In this document: positions 34,024-44,516 of the stretch, piece after piece | Numbering within the stretch: position 1 is the first letter of the stretch | Layout of the letters: every line of letters starts with the position of its first letter | Source: Diaporthe sp. PMI_573 | Taxonomy: Eukaryota > Ascomycota > Sordariomycetes > Diaporthales > Diaporthaceae | NCBI GenBank assembly: GCA_021399435.1 | Contig: JAJTUP010000018.1 | Location: 496,001-560,000, forward strand | Direction of reading: 5' to 3' | DNA: 64,000 nucleotides | Translations under genes and position numbers: made by a program | Notes under the pieces: model-generated | Databases searched by the model: none | Told to the model about the DNA's origin: nothing | The model's input: only the letters and a program-made list of their open reading frames with translations

Positions 34024-35754
34024 ATGCGCTCCGTCCCGTCCAACGTAGACAAAGTAGGCCAGCAACATGCACAGAACATGACAAGTGACCAGGAGGTTAA
34101 GACAGATGTCGGCACCGTCACCGGGCCTCATATCGAAGCAGCAACAGCTGCTGTGGGTGCCAATGACACAGAGCTGGAAGCTCGTACCAGGCGACTCGAG
34201 CAACTCAGAATTCAATACGGCGTGAGTGGCCAACGAATCCCCATGACATCTCGTGCTAATCCAACGGGGACTCAAGAGCACCTGGGATGGCCCGGATGAC
34301 CCAGACGACCCGTACAACTGGGCCCCTTGGCGCAAGGTCACCATCGGCGTCATCTTCTCCTTCGGCCAGCTTGTCACCCTCATGACGGCGAGTATGATCG
34401 CGGCCGCACTCGGCGACATCTCCAATGACTTGGGAATCGACGCTGCCACCGCACAGATCGTCTTTGCTACATACTTCCTCGGTCTGGCATTCGGTCCCTT
34501 TGTGATAGCTGCATTCGCCGAGGTCTACGGCCGAAAATGGGTCTGGGTGGCCGGCAATCTCTGGTATATCCTGTGGAATGGCATCAGCCCGGTCGGTAAC
34601 TCCAAGGACTTGATGATCGTGGGCAGGCTGATGACTGGTTTTGGAGCGAGCGCTGGTGTCACGGTACGCACACGCACACGCCCACGTCCATCGTCCATCC
34701 GGGCTTGGGAAGCTAATTCATTACGCCCATGCGTCAGCTCACTGGACCGACCATGGCAGACATGTACGGGAAGAAAGACCGCGGCAAGGCCGTGGCCATC
34801 TCATCCCTCCTCCCGTTTCTTGGCCCAGCCCTGGGCCCCATTCTAGGAGGCATCGTCACGCAGATGATCGAATGGCAGTGGATCTTCTGGATAATGTGCG
34901 CCTTCAACGGCCTCACCACTTTGATCGGCGTCCTCTGCATCCGCGAATCGTACACGCCCGTCCTCCTGCATCGCAAGGCCCGCAAGCATCGTGAGGACGC
35001 CGGCATCAACATCGAGCCCCCGTCCCTCAAAGCCTCCATGAATGTCCTCGGCGCCAGCCTATGGCGGCCGGTCCGCCTGCTGCTCCGACGGCCCTTTGTA
35101 CAAATCATCGGCCTCATACTCGCCCTCGACTTCGCCATCTACTCCCTCATCCTCGGCACCTTCGCAGACCTCTACATCAGCAAGTACGGCCAGTCCCAGT
35201 CCATCAGCTCCCTACACTACATCGCCATCGCCCTCGGCGCCACATCCGCTGCGCAGGTCGGCGGCCGGCTCATGGACTGGTCATACCGCCGCATGACGGC
35301 TCGCTACGGCGGCGGCGACGGCACGGGCAAGCCCGAGTTCCGCGTGCCATACCTCGTCCCCGGGGTCATTATCACACCCTTGGGCCTCTTCCTATACGGC
35401 TGGGCCGCAGAGCACGTGGTCAGCTGGCCGGTCGTTGACGTCGGCGCCACTATCTTTAACTTTGGCAGCTTCATGGCCAGCCAGATGCTCTACGCCTACC
35501 AGCTGGACGAGTTCGTCGAGCACGCGGCCTCGGCCGGTGCGGCCACGCGCGTGCTCTCCTACACGCTTGGCTTTGCCTTCCCGATCTTCGCGCCGGACCT
35601 GTACGAGCGCCTCGGGTACGGGTGGGGGAACAGCATGCTCGCCTTCCTTTGGGTCGTCTTTTGTTTCCCCTTGCCTGTCCTCCTCTGGCTGTGGGGGGAC
35701 AAGCTGCGCGCCATGGGGAGGGGCAGTAAGGAGGGTCTGGTCGATGGTGCTTGA
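34024..35754 (+). CDS. MFS transporter, DHA1-type drug:H+ antiporter family
   Basis: Exons 34024-34221, 34277-34663 and 34738-35754 give 533 residues; introns are 55 and 74 bp. The cytosolic N-terminus ends at 'WDGPDDPDDPYNW', a motif preceding helix 1 in fungal polyamine/drug transporters. Family motifs include 'AEVYGRKWVW' (between helices 2 and 3), 'GPTMADMYGKKDRGKAVA' and the antiporter motif C-like 'LGPALGPILGG'. About 12 membrane segments are visible. Likely a plasma-membrane proton antiporter exporting a small molecule; the substrate cannot be read from sequence. It is not next to biosynthetic genes, which gives no cluster context. Confidence 0.88.
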
Positions 35755-36247
35755 GTTCTCAACGGTCAGGGTTGTGGCAGGATGGCCAGAGGCCTGTTTG
35801 GTAGGCCGTGGAATGCACTTGGCAAAATAGCGAAAAGAGGCCGACGACTTTAGGGATGGTTAAACATGCATGCGTTGAATTCAGTTTTGACACAAGCAAG
35901 GGTCACTTTTTTGGGTTGTTCACGATGCAGAATGGGACACGCTTGGAAATAAAGGTTCAAGAAAAAATAACATGCACTTGTATGTTACTATATTTATTGT
36001 TCTCACATTAGTATGCCCTCGACACTGGTCGCGGGCTTTTCTTTTCTCTAATGCAACTGACTCAGGATCTATTTCGAGGGGATAGAACGAGACAATGAAA
36101 AGATTCCAGAGCACACATGTCTCGGAGAACGAATCTGATGGTCGTGGCCAGCCACTTGGTTTCTCGCTTAGCATATTCCGAGGTCACTTGACCTTGTCTC
36201 ACCTTATATTGCTTTGCTGCTCTCCCGGGAAGACCTGTTTCCCCTGG
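35755..36247. other. Convergent 3' spacer, nothing recognised
   Basis: About 490 bases between the transporter stop and the 2EXR gene 3' end. No gene or tandem repeat array seen. Confidence 0.4.
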
Positions 36248-37097
36248 TCACATGGTTGCAGGGCTTGTGGGATCTCGCACAGGTTTGAGGAAGGCAAACG
36301 AGAGCCGTGGCAACGGTCGTCCCGGCCAGGCCCGATTGGGGTCATCCTCTACGAGATTCTGGTTCAGCCACTCGTACCTGTCAAAGGCACGCTGGCACCT
36401 ACGGGGTAAATCGCCACCCAGCTTTGACAGGGCAGGATCGTTGCCCGCAACAATTTGGACCTGGTCCCAGGAAACATTGTTGCCCCTAGGGACGTCAACC
36501 ATGATGGTCAAATCCCACGCCGCGGGGAAAGAGTCTACAACATTGATTAGAACAACTGCCAAGAACTGCTCGAATTCATCGTCTTCCTCGTATTGCTCCC
36601 CTCGCTTCATTGCCCAGCGAAGAGTCACTTCGAACGCGTGGAGGCTGATCATGATGTTAGAAATACTCTCATCATCGGTGAGGCCGACCACCACTGGTGG
36701 ACCCATGGTAGTGATTAGAAAATGAGGCAGGTCGTCCGGAAGCCAGAATATGTCGTTTGAAAGGGATAGGCCGAGACCCATCATGGCTTCACTAGTTCGA
36801 GGCGGGTTGATAGGTTGGCCGAGGAGATCGAGGAATTGATTCGCCACGTACCTGGCCGTAGTGTTCACTTGTAGGAGGGTTGCAGCCACCGTCGCAAGGC
36901 TTCCCTGTTCGAGTTGCTCTCTATTACCGATACTCCACTGCCATCCAAGTAAGTGGTTAATCCCAAACGAAGAGCGCTTGCTCTTGGGTGTCCAGAAGTG
37001 CAATGCGAGGGTTTAGAGAGGCCATGACGAACTCTTCAAAGACCATGATCTGCAGCTCCCGGGGTAGGGACTGGAACAGATGGAAGTTACCTGACAT
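36248..37097 (-). pseudogene. 2EXR-domain protein gene with a frame break
   Basis: The start at 37097 gives 'MSGNFHLFQSLPRELQIMVF' and 'NPRIALLD', the pattern of 2EXR-domain proteins common in Sordariomycetes (function unknown). The frame ends at TAA just after 'ALFVWD' (about 36959). A second frame from about 36937 continues with 'WSIGNREQLEQGSLATVAAT' and runs 'YVANQFLDLLGQ', 'LHAFEVTLRWAMKRGEQYEE' to a stop at 36248. The gap is 31 bases, begins with GT and ends with CAG and would join the frames, but 31 bases is too short for a normal fungal intron. Either a frameshift has disabled the gene or the real splice junctions differ. I label it broken with low certainty. Confidence 0.5.
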
Positions 37098-38402
37098 TTT
37101 TGCTGGGTAACTGTGCGATCCTCGAGAACTAATTTGTTGGTAGACGATCGCCGGTCTCTCAAGTGTCAGCTCAAGAGTTTGAAGTAAAGACATAGCCTGA
37201 GTTACGTCTGGGAATTCCGGACAGGACATTTTGTACTGCAGCCATCTGTCACTTCGGACAATTCCATTCATCAGATGATCACGGCTGGTGCTTTGACATC
37301 CTTTTTGTCAAGGCCATCCCTATCCGAATTGTGTGCATGGCTCTTTTGTACTGCAGTCCTTTGATTGGGCTTGCGCGGACAAGAAATTCTATACATCTTG
37401 TCCATGGGACGGCCTGTCTTTGTTGATAAACAATGAGCAGTATCCATGTGCGACTCCATGGCTTCCCGGCAGAGAACCAGGTCAGCATTTTCTCCAGGGT
37501 TCCGAAGAAGCTGCAACATACATACATTGTTGTAAGAACTCACCTACGTGAGATGCAACACAGCACCCACATGTACATTTGTCCTGCCGAGAGCCCGTTG
37601 TCCCCCAAGCCTCAAATCACAGGTAAGTACTACTCTATGCGTTACATAACGCCAATCACAAAAGATGTACTTCTGAGGTTATTGCAGAGGTCTGGGTTAT
37701 CGGAAGTGTGCAAAGAAATCCGCGTATCTTGAGTGGTACTATGAGCGGCAATCTAATCTAATATTGTCCAGACGGGAAGGTCCAGTGCAGCCACCGGCCC
37801 GCGGAGATGTTGCATCCGCATCCCACGTGCCTTCGATTCAGAAAGCAATATGGCAAGAAGCACGCCTCGCACAGAGCCCTCAAGAGGCGGTGTCCGTTCA
37901 GTGGAAAGAACTCACACGCTAGAAAGGCTGCCCCGTCCGAGCTGCTGAACGCACAGCCGGGGCACAGCTCAGCCCAGCCAGGCCCCTTGGTTTTCGGCAC
38001 GGACTTGTTTCGTTCGACATCTCATTGTTCGAATCGAACTGTCCAGACCCGGGCTCGGACTGTTCACATGCAACTTCAGAAAAGTTTGTTTTGACACGGC
38101 TGGAAATGCCAACACTCAAGTTTCAGGACCTCAGTTTTGCAGGGCACATGGAGACATGGCCGCGGTTCTGCTGTCAAGCACCCAGACTCGTCTGACAGTT
38201 TTGCACGCGTTGTTTTAAGCCTGCCAGGTGGGAAAGGAGGCAATATTGAACTTGCTGTCAATGATTATGAGTGTCTCCTTCATCAATGCTCTAGGCAATG
38301 CCGTTTGTGCTCGGACGCAACTCCAAAGAAGCTAGAGACCTCTCAGATTTGCTCACACCACCTCACATATATTATTACAGCAATTGACCCACATTCTGAA
38401 AC
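37098..38402. other. Spacer between 2EXR gene and transposon
   Basis: About 1.3 kb with only short, unrecognised open frames. No repeat array seen. Confidence 0.4.
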
Positions 38403-38450
38403 TAACGTCCCCGGCCCGGCTTCCGCCCCCCCCCTGATTCCGCCCCCCCC
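38403..38450 (+). repeat. Left terminal inverted repeat of pogo element
   Basis: Inverted match to 40211-40256, including the C9 tract and the TGATTCCG core. The flanking TA is included. Confidence 0.9.
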
Positions 38451-38462
38451 ACATCCGCGTTC

Positions 38463-38496
38463 ACGCGTGTACGCGTCTGCCCCCACCCTATATAAA
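38463..38496 (+). promoter_or_regulatory. Transposase promoter: TATA box and two ACGCGT boxes
   Basis: TATATAAA at 38489-38496, 70 bases before the transposase ATG. Two ACGCGT hexamers lie at 38463-38468 and 38471-38476. ACGCGT is the core of the MBF (MCB) cell-cycle element in yeasts; here it could equally be a subterminal transposase-binding motif. Confidence 0.5.
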
Positions 38497-38565
38497 CTCA
38501 ACCATATCTTTCCGAGAGAATTTTTTCTGGTCACCAAACTTCTTCCAAGCATCAACCTAGTCATC

Positions 38566-40206
38566 ATGAAGCCCTATGGGGAAGCCGAGATCCATGACGC
38601 CCTTGTTGCGTGCAGGGATGGAATGCCCGTCAAGCAGGCTTGCAGGACCTGGCATATCCCCCGTTCCACACTTCGCGATCGCCTCGCCGGCGCGCAAAGT
38701 CAGCGCGTTTCTCACGAACCTCAGAGGCCTCTTTCTGATGATCAGGAGGATCGATTGGCCCTATTCCTTATCAACCAAAGCAGCTTGGGCCATGCGTTAA
38801 CTCGCTGGGAAACGAGGGCTCTGGCAGCCCGAATGGCCTCGTCGGGGAAGGAGGTCGCTCCTCTCGGAAGGAAGTGGCTGAGGGCCTTCCTCCTTCGTCA
38901 CCCTATCCTCCAAAGCCGTAAGTACCAGCGCGTTGAGGCTAAACGGCTAAGGGCAGCTACCAAAAAGAACGTTGGGTCGTGGTTTGACTTCATGCAGTTG
39001 CCTATCGTGAAGGCAATTAAGCCGGCCAACTGATGGAATGCCGACGAGGGCGGGCTGATGGAGGGCAAGTCCGAGAAGGCGCTCACGATCGGCTATTCGG
39101 AAGGAAGCCAGCTTCTTCAGAAGGACTTTAATTCGAGAGCGTGGACCTCCTTCCTTGAGTGTATCTCCGCCACGGGCAAGTTCCTCGTCCCACTCGTTAT
39201 TTTTAAGGGACTCAGCATTCAGCAGCAGTGGTTTCCTATCGCCCTTGAAGATCACGAGGGCTGGCAGTTCACGGCGACGAAGAAGGGGTGGATGGAGGAA
39301 CCTATCGCTATCCACTGGCTTCGGAAGGTCTTCCTTCCTCAAACAGTACCAGAGGACCCATTAGAATGGCGCCTTCTCGTGATCGATGGGCACCATACAC
39401 ATACAACGGTCGAGTTTATGTGGGAATGCTTCTCGAATAAGGTGTATATCGTTTTTTTGCCCGCCCATACTTCGCATATGCTGCAACCGCTCGATGTGGC
39501 GATCTTCGGCCCTCTAAAGCTCGCATTTAAGAAGCATCTCGATCACCAGGGAGGGCACGATTCGTCAACAGTCGTGGCAAAGAAACGGTTTCTTTATTGC
39601 TATCACAAGGCTCGAATTGACACTTTGACGGAAGCAAATATACGTTCTGGCTGGCGGGCGACTGGTCTCTGGCCAGTGTCTAAGCATAGGGCACTCGGAA
39701 GCCACTTTATCGCCGATAATCGCGAGAAGGAAGCGAGATCGTTGGAATCTGGCGGTACCAATAGCTCCAGCAGCCATTTCTGCACTGATAAGTGTTTTTG
39801 TCGGCCTCGAGGGACCATTTTTGCGACCCCTAAGCGATCTCAAGACCTAAGGGGTATGGTGGCTCGGTATGCCCGTCAGAAGAATCTCAGCCCCACATCA
39901 CGACTCCTCTTCAGGAAAATCCTCAAAAGTTGGGACCAGATAGACGTCGATCTGACGATGTCCTCACAAAAAGCCCGAGAGTTGGAAGCCCAGATTGAAG
40001 CCAGTAGGGTAGTCCGAAGGAAGAAGGTTCAACTTGACCCGAATGAACTTTTCGCCGATATCGAGGCCATTCGGAGGACTCAGATTGAAGCGGGGGTGGT
40101 ATCAGAAGAAAGCGACGCTTCAGAAGAGTCGGAAACACCATCGGAAGCGAGGTCAACTATCGTGGTGGCGGCGTCGTCGGCGACGAGGCGAAGGGGGCGG
40201 TCGTGA
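38566..40206 (+). pseudogene. Pogo-family transposase with one internal stop
   Basis: A single frame of 547 codons with TGA at 39031-39033. The N-terminus 'DALVACRDGMPVKQACRTWH' and 'IPRSTLRDRLAG' is the psq helix-turn-helix; next comes a CENP-B-like second DNA-binding domain ('GRKWLRAFLLRHP'). The DDE_1 catalytic part has the three acidic sites: 'WNADEGGLMEG' just after the stop, 'LLVIDGHHTH' and 'LQPLDVAIFGPLK'. The stop sits between 'KPAN' and 'WNADEGG', where relatives usually have Arg, so CGA to TGA is the simplest change. The acidic, Ser-rich C-terminus is typical. Everything else is open, so inactivation looks recent. Confidence 0.88.
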
Positions 40207-40210
40207 GGGA

Positions 40211-40256
40211 AGGGGGCGGAATCAGGGGGGGGGCGGAAGCCGGGCCGGGGACGTTA
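40211..40256 (-). repeat. Right terminal inverted repeat of pogo element
   Basis: Reverse complement of the left TIR. It starts 5 bases after the transposase stop codon, so the coding region almost abuts the TIR. Confidence 0.9.
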
Positions 40257-41983
40257 ATGCGCAAAACTTATGGAGTCGCCCGTGGTTCATTACTATCTGC
40301 CCGCTTATTCTACACGCGGTCATCCCGCAGGAGGGTCTCCCATAGGAGGTCGTCCTATGTATGGTTACCTAGCAAACACTGCCCAGGTGGTTTACTATCC
40401 CGGCTTGGCGGTCTGTGTGGTTGTCCGTCTTGGCATCATTGACGCTCCGGGCATCCTAAGTGCTCCACTCTGGCACGCCCTCCAGACGCATCTTTGAGTC
40501 TGCGGATGAGATTCTTGGGCCACACCCAACCGAATTTATTCAATGAAGGTAGATGTCTTTTGAGGAATTTTCAGACCGAAGGCTTTCGCTGTCAATTGCA
40601 TCGGAGATACCTGTTCGGATGCTCTTCTAGCGAGAACGCAACTTGAAAACAGCATAATCGAGCCCGGCGAGGCTCTTCGCCACCGGATAACAACCGCGGG
40701 ACACGGAGACGCATATTAGTCCTTACGCAGAATTTTACCGTAAATCATGTACGGTGAAGGCTTAGATTCGGTCCGGGGAAAGCTCTTAGTCCCTCGTATG
40801 AAGAGGCGCCGGTAGTCTTGGGCTGTGGCGATGAGCAGGATGTGTGGCTCGTATCCTTGGGCCGCCAAGGTTGAGGCGTCGGTGGAGAGCAGGTTGTCTT
40901 TGTTCGAAAACCGGGCGGGATATTCGGATTGACGGCCGGCCACAGCTTGGTGCTCACAAGTACGCGAGTGTAAGCGATGGGCGGGACGTTCGTCTTGGCC
41001 CTTCTGGACTCCCCGGGCTCGGCATTACGGTCCACGCTCGGGCTGCTCGTTGGAGTCGGCAACTTAACTTCGGACTTGAGGGTGTGCAGTTATCGTTGAT
41101 TGGATAACATACTCAGTGTCTTTGCCAGTCGTTTTACCATGGTCGAAGACGTGAGTCGTTGACGTTTGGAACTGATTAGGCTGACATTTGTGTAGGCTGC
41201 CTCACATGTGCAATGCCGCAGGAGTTTCGTCAACACCGGACTGTGCTCATGGACGGACTCGATGGCGAGCTGAATCACCTGAAAATGCTCATGCGGTTCT
41301 AGAAAATGAAATAGACCAGATCTTGTCCGGATATGGTTAAGCGAGCTCGTGCTAGGACGAACCGTAGGGCTGGCGGGCCAAGCCGTCGTCCAACTGCCGA
41401 AATCCCCATGGATGTAGCCAGTCCCAATCTGCATCAACAACGAAGCAGTTATGGGAATATGGGCCTTCCTGTAGACGACAATCCTACACGATCTATGCAA
41501 TGACATTGGGAGACATGTTTGTAAGGGATACTCGTCACACAGAACGAATATCGACGTCTGGGCCTTGTAGGGCATCGGATGTCGGATGGCACGGCTCACA
41601 CCACCATCCCGTGTCCCTAGTCTCCCTTGGAACGTTCGGGAGTAGCGCCACAGCCGGTTCGTGTCCAGATCTGCCCGTGATCTCCTAGCCCTACGCAAAA
41701 GTTCTTGATGCAGGCAGAACTAACATTGGCGATACCAGCGTGGCGCCTCCAGACTCGATGCCACCGCTTCAGCTCGACCCCTTTTCAGCAGCTGGTCGAT
41801 TCGGCCCAAGCACCATGCTAGCCCTTATTACTAGCAGAGCCCTCAAGGCCGGTTCGAAATTCCCAACAAAGAAGACTTCGCCAGTCCCCCTTTTCGCATT
41901 GCTCTGGAGGTGAAGCCTAATGGGCAGATCTTTTCTGCTGAACAAAGAATTCGTCTGACCTATACTGTTGGGTGGTGGTCAGG
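40257..41983. other. Spacer with short repeat fragment, no supported gene
   Basis: At about 40320-40360 there are two or three copies of a GGAGGGTCTCCCATA-like unit, a reverse-orientation fragment of the 15-bp family. A minus-strand open frame at 41090-41698 has no ATG at its head and no recognised domain. Confidence 0.4.
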
Positions 41984-43447
41984 ATGAATTCCACACCTCC
42001 CGGGACGCCGAGAAAGGTGAAGGACATGGTCACCTACTTTGAGAAGAGAAGAGATTGCCCTGTCGAAAGAGCACCGAGTCGAAAAAGGAGGCCCATGGCT
42101 GCAATGATGAGCCTCACCAGGCGGCCGTGGGAGCACTTCCCTCGGCGCAAGTCGTCAGCCTCCACCGACCCTCGTCGAAGATCCTCAACATCGACAACAT
42201 CCGACAGCACTACCTCTGACCTCGCAGAAGAGTATATATCAGACCCAGGTTATGCCGCCTCGGAGCGTTCCGGGACATCGACGGTCATATCTGAAGCCAG
42301 GAGGTGGTCAGAAAACCCAGACTACGATTGGGAGCACGACTCAATCGCAGACCTGAAAGCGAGCCTCAACAAGCTGGACTTGTCTCCGACAACCGATGGC
42401 TCGCTCTTCAAAGGTGGTGATGATTTAAGGGATCTTCATGTGGTCGACTCTTCTTGCTTCGAGAGCAGAGGTTCCAGCAGCGGGGTTCCCGGTGTACACG
42501 AGATAGACTTCGTGGACCCATCAGCGCCTCGAACAGCCGAGGATGAGTCGAGATCAGAACCAGCCGAGGAGAAGAGCCCAACTCCCAATGAGCCAGCAGA
42601 GCCTGCTGAGGCCAGCAACTCAGAGACGTCAAGAGTCGGCATCTACGAAGAGGAACTTGCTACAAAATCAGCAGCAGTGGAGTCAAAGGCTTCGGACGCC
42701 GCAGACAGCTCACAGCAATTCTTCGAGGCCAAGATACCACCTCGCACGTCCTCGGCCTCAGCATCTGCCAAGGCCTGCCAGCTCCGCGTCAAGACCGCTC
42801 ATCATGAAAACGATCGGAAAAGCATTGATACAACGTCACCAAACTCGTCCACCACGCCCTCACCCAAGTCGAAGTCCCGCCCAAAGCTGGCACTGGACCT
42901 CCCGGGCATCCCAGAGTCGGAGGCCGAGACACTGGGGAAAAACCGCAGACCGTCCCTGAGCATGATCCAAACACTCCCTTCCCAGCGCCAAGCGACGCCT
43001 GTCAACAAGTCATCACGCCCTCCCGTCAGCCTGAACCGGTATCCGGTCAGGAGCATCTCAGCGCCTCCCCCAGGCCAGGGGCACACCGGGCCGCCAAAGG
43101 TGATGATGGACCTCGTCAACCAGCGACAGGTCAAGTTCACGAACATCCGCGAGAAGAAGCTGAGGCGGTTGAGCAGCCTCAACAACACCCCGGGTGCTTC
43201 GCGTCCGGGAAGTCAAATGGGGAGGAGGCATGCGTCCGCCCCAGTGAGTGAGGCGGCGCCCCGGAAGCGACAACGCCGGCGGTCGGGGCCAGCACGGCCT
43301 TCATTTGTACAACGGTTTTCACTCAGTCATCGATTCTCTATCAGCCAGCGAGGGCAATCGGTTTCGCAAGCAATCAAGGAGTATATTCGATCGCCTCGGT
43401 CCTGGCCAAGCTGGTTGATGATCCGGACTCGAAGGAAGACGAGGTAG
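41984..43447 (+). CDS. Disordered Ser/Arg-rich protein of unknown function
   Basis: A single exon of 487 residues from the ATG at 41984 to TAG. No domain recognised. The sequence is low in hydrophobics and rich in Ser, Pro, Arg, Glu. It has an N-terminal basic patch ('RKRRPMAAMMSLTRRPWEHF'), an acidic middle with 'EPAEPAEASNSE', and a basic C-terminal third with 'RQVKFTNIREKKLRRLSSLN' and 'PRKRQRRRSGPARP'. Several clusters (RRXS, SP, TP) could be phosphorylation sites. The basic runs could be nuclear localisation signals. Codon-scale constraint looks real because the frame is open for almost 500 codons in GC-rich DNA without tandem repeats. Function unknown. Confidence 0.7.
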   Translation: MNSTPPGTPRKVKDMVTYFEKRRDCPVERAPSRKRRPMAAMMSLTRRPWEHFPRRKSSASTDPRRRSSTSTTSDSTTSDLAEEYISDPGYAASERSGTSTVISEARRWSENPDYDWEHDSIADLKASLNKLDLSPTTDGSLFKGGDDLRDLHVVDSSCFESRGSSSGVPGVHEIDFVDPSAPRTAEDESRSEPAEEKSPTPNEPAEPAEASNSETSRVGIYEEELATKSAAVESKASDAADSSQQFFEAKIPPRTSSASASAKACQLRVKTAHHENDRKSIDTTSPNSSTTPSPKSKSRPKLALDLPGIPESEAETLGKNRRPSLSMIQTLPSQRQATPVNKSSRPPVSLNRYPVRSISAPPPGQGHTGPPKVMMDLVNQRQVKFTNIREKKLRRLSSLNNTPGASRPGSQMGRRHASAPVSEAAPRKRQRRRSGPARPSFVQRFSLSHRFSISQRGQSVSQAIKEYIRSPRSWPSWLMIRTRRKTR

Positions 43448-43742
43448 AAAGGGCACAATTTAAAGCCATTGGATGTTGGAAAAGTTTGATAATGTCGCAT
43501 AGCTTTAGGGTATTCATCATCCCAGGATGGATAATGAGCAAAGTCCTGAAGATCTTGTTGCGTAATGAGCCTGATGCACTTGAGTGACTTTAGACCAAAT
43601 GGTTACCACATCTTCTAGTCACACACATGCCAGGCTGTTGTAGTTGGCCTCCTCCACTCCCGACTCAGTACAATCGAACTGAAGGAAGTCAGCCAAGCCG
43701 ACAGTTCTTCTGAACATAGCCAATCAGTAGTAAACCACCTAG

Positions 43743-44165
43743 GCAGAGTTTACTGGATAACCATCTATGGGATGCCCTCCTATAAGATACCCTCCTATGG
43801 GATATCCTCCTACGGAATAACCATCTATAGAATTACCTTCTCAAAAATAACCTCCTATGGGATATCCTCCTATGGGATATCATCCTATGGATAGTATCTG
43901 TCGGCAGGACTCTCCGTACGTACGGTGATAGGGTAATTGGTGTGTATTTGGTGGTGTTGTTCTGGCTAGGTTCTGCGTAAGCCTCCTTGACGATGGGGCT
44001 CCCCCTAACTACTAGCAAAATAGGTGCGTTGCACCTTCCACTCTAACGACAGTATCCTATAGAAGATACTCCTATCGGAGATACTTCCATGGGAGACCCT
44101 CTTGTGGACATCTGGAGAACCTCCTATGGGAGACCCTCTTGTAGAATAACTACCTATAGGATAAG
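43743..44165. repeat. 15-bp minisatellite (locus G, two blocks)
   Basis: Blocks at about 43743-43890 and 44040-44165 with units near CCTCCTATGGGATAT/A and CCTCCTATGGGAGAC. The first block holds several almost perfect copies. Plus-strand orientation. The 150 bases between are not repetitive. Confidence 0.88.
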
Positions 44166-44516
44166 CGGATAGTTCGATGGTCTGATGATTCTGACACGGG
44201 ATGACATCACACTCCACTTCACCTTGAATGAATGGCGCTTCAGCTGAAAGACAATGTTAGTTTTTCAAGCTAACAGTCTACCCTCACAGCGCTGTCACAT
44301 CCATGCTTGCCTTGTAACATTGAAGCCAACTGCACGAGTGCTGTGAATAGCGCGGCTTCAAAGCAGCAGGAGCTGTGTGCGGATGGTTGGTGTGGGAAGG
44401 AGCGACTCCCGCAACCGGCATGTTTACACCTCACAATCTGGCGAGACTGATGGCCACCAACATCCATCATACACACATCTTTTGACCAGACACAAGTAGT
44501 AATCTTCTATATCGTC
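44166..44516. promoter_or_regulatory. Promoter region of SRPK-like kinase
   Basis: About 350 bases from the end of minisatellite G to the kinase ATG. No gene seen and no clear TATA box, so boundaries are only by position. Confidence 0.3.

Larger units (their letters stand above)
38403..40256 (+). mobile_element. Pogo-like Tc1/mariner DNA transposon
   Basis: About 1.85 kb, bounded by near-perfect terminal inverted repeats of about 46 bases that begin ACGTCCCCGGCCCGG and contain a run of nine C. TA dinucleotides at 38403-38404 and 40255-40256 fit the TA target duplication of this superfamily. Inside is one transposase frame with a psq-type helix-turn-helix and a DDE domain. The TIRs are intact but the transposase has one stop codon, so the element is probably non-autonomous. 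Confidence 0.92.

Noticed and set aside
41090..41698. Minus-strand 202-codon open frame
   Set aside because: Opens with TTG, not ATG, no domain recognised, and codon content looks random. An internal ATG start cannot be excluded.
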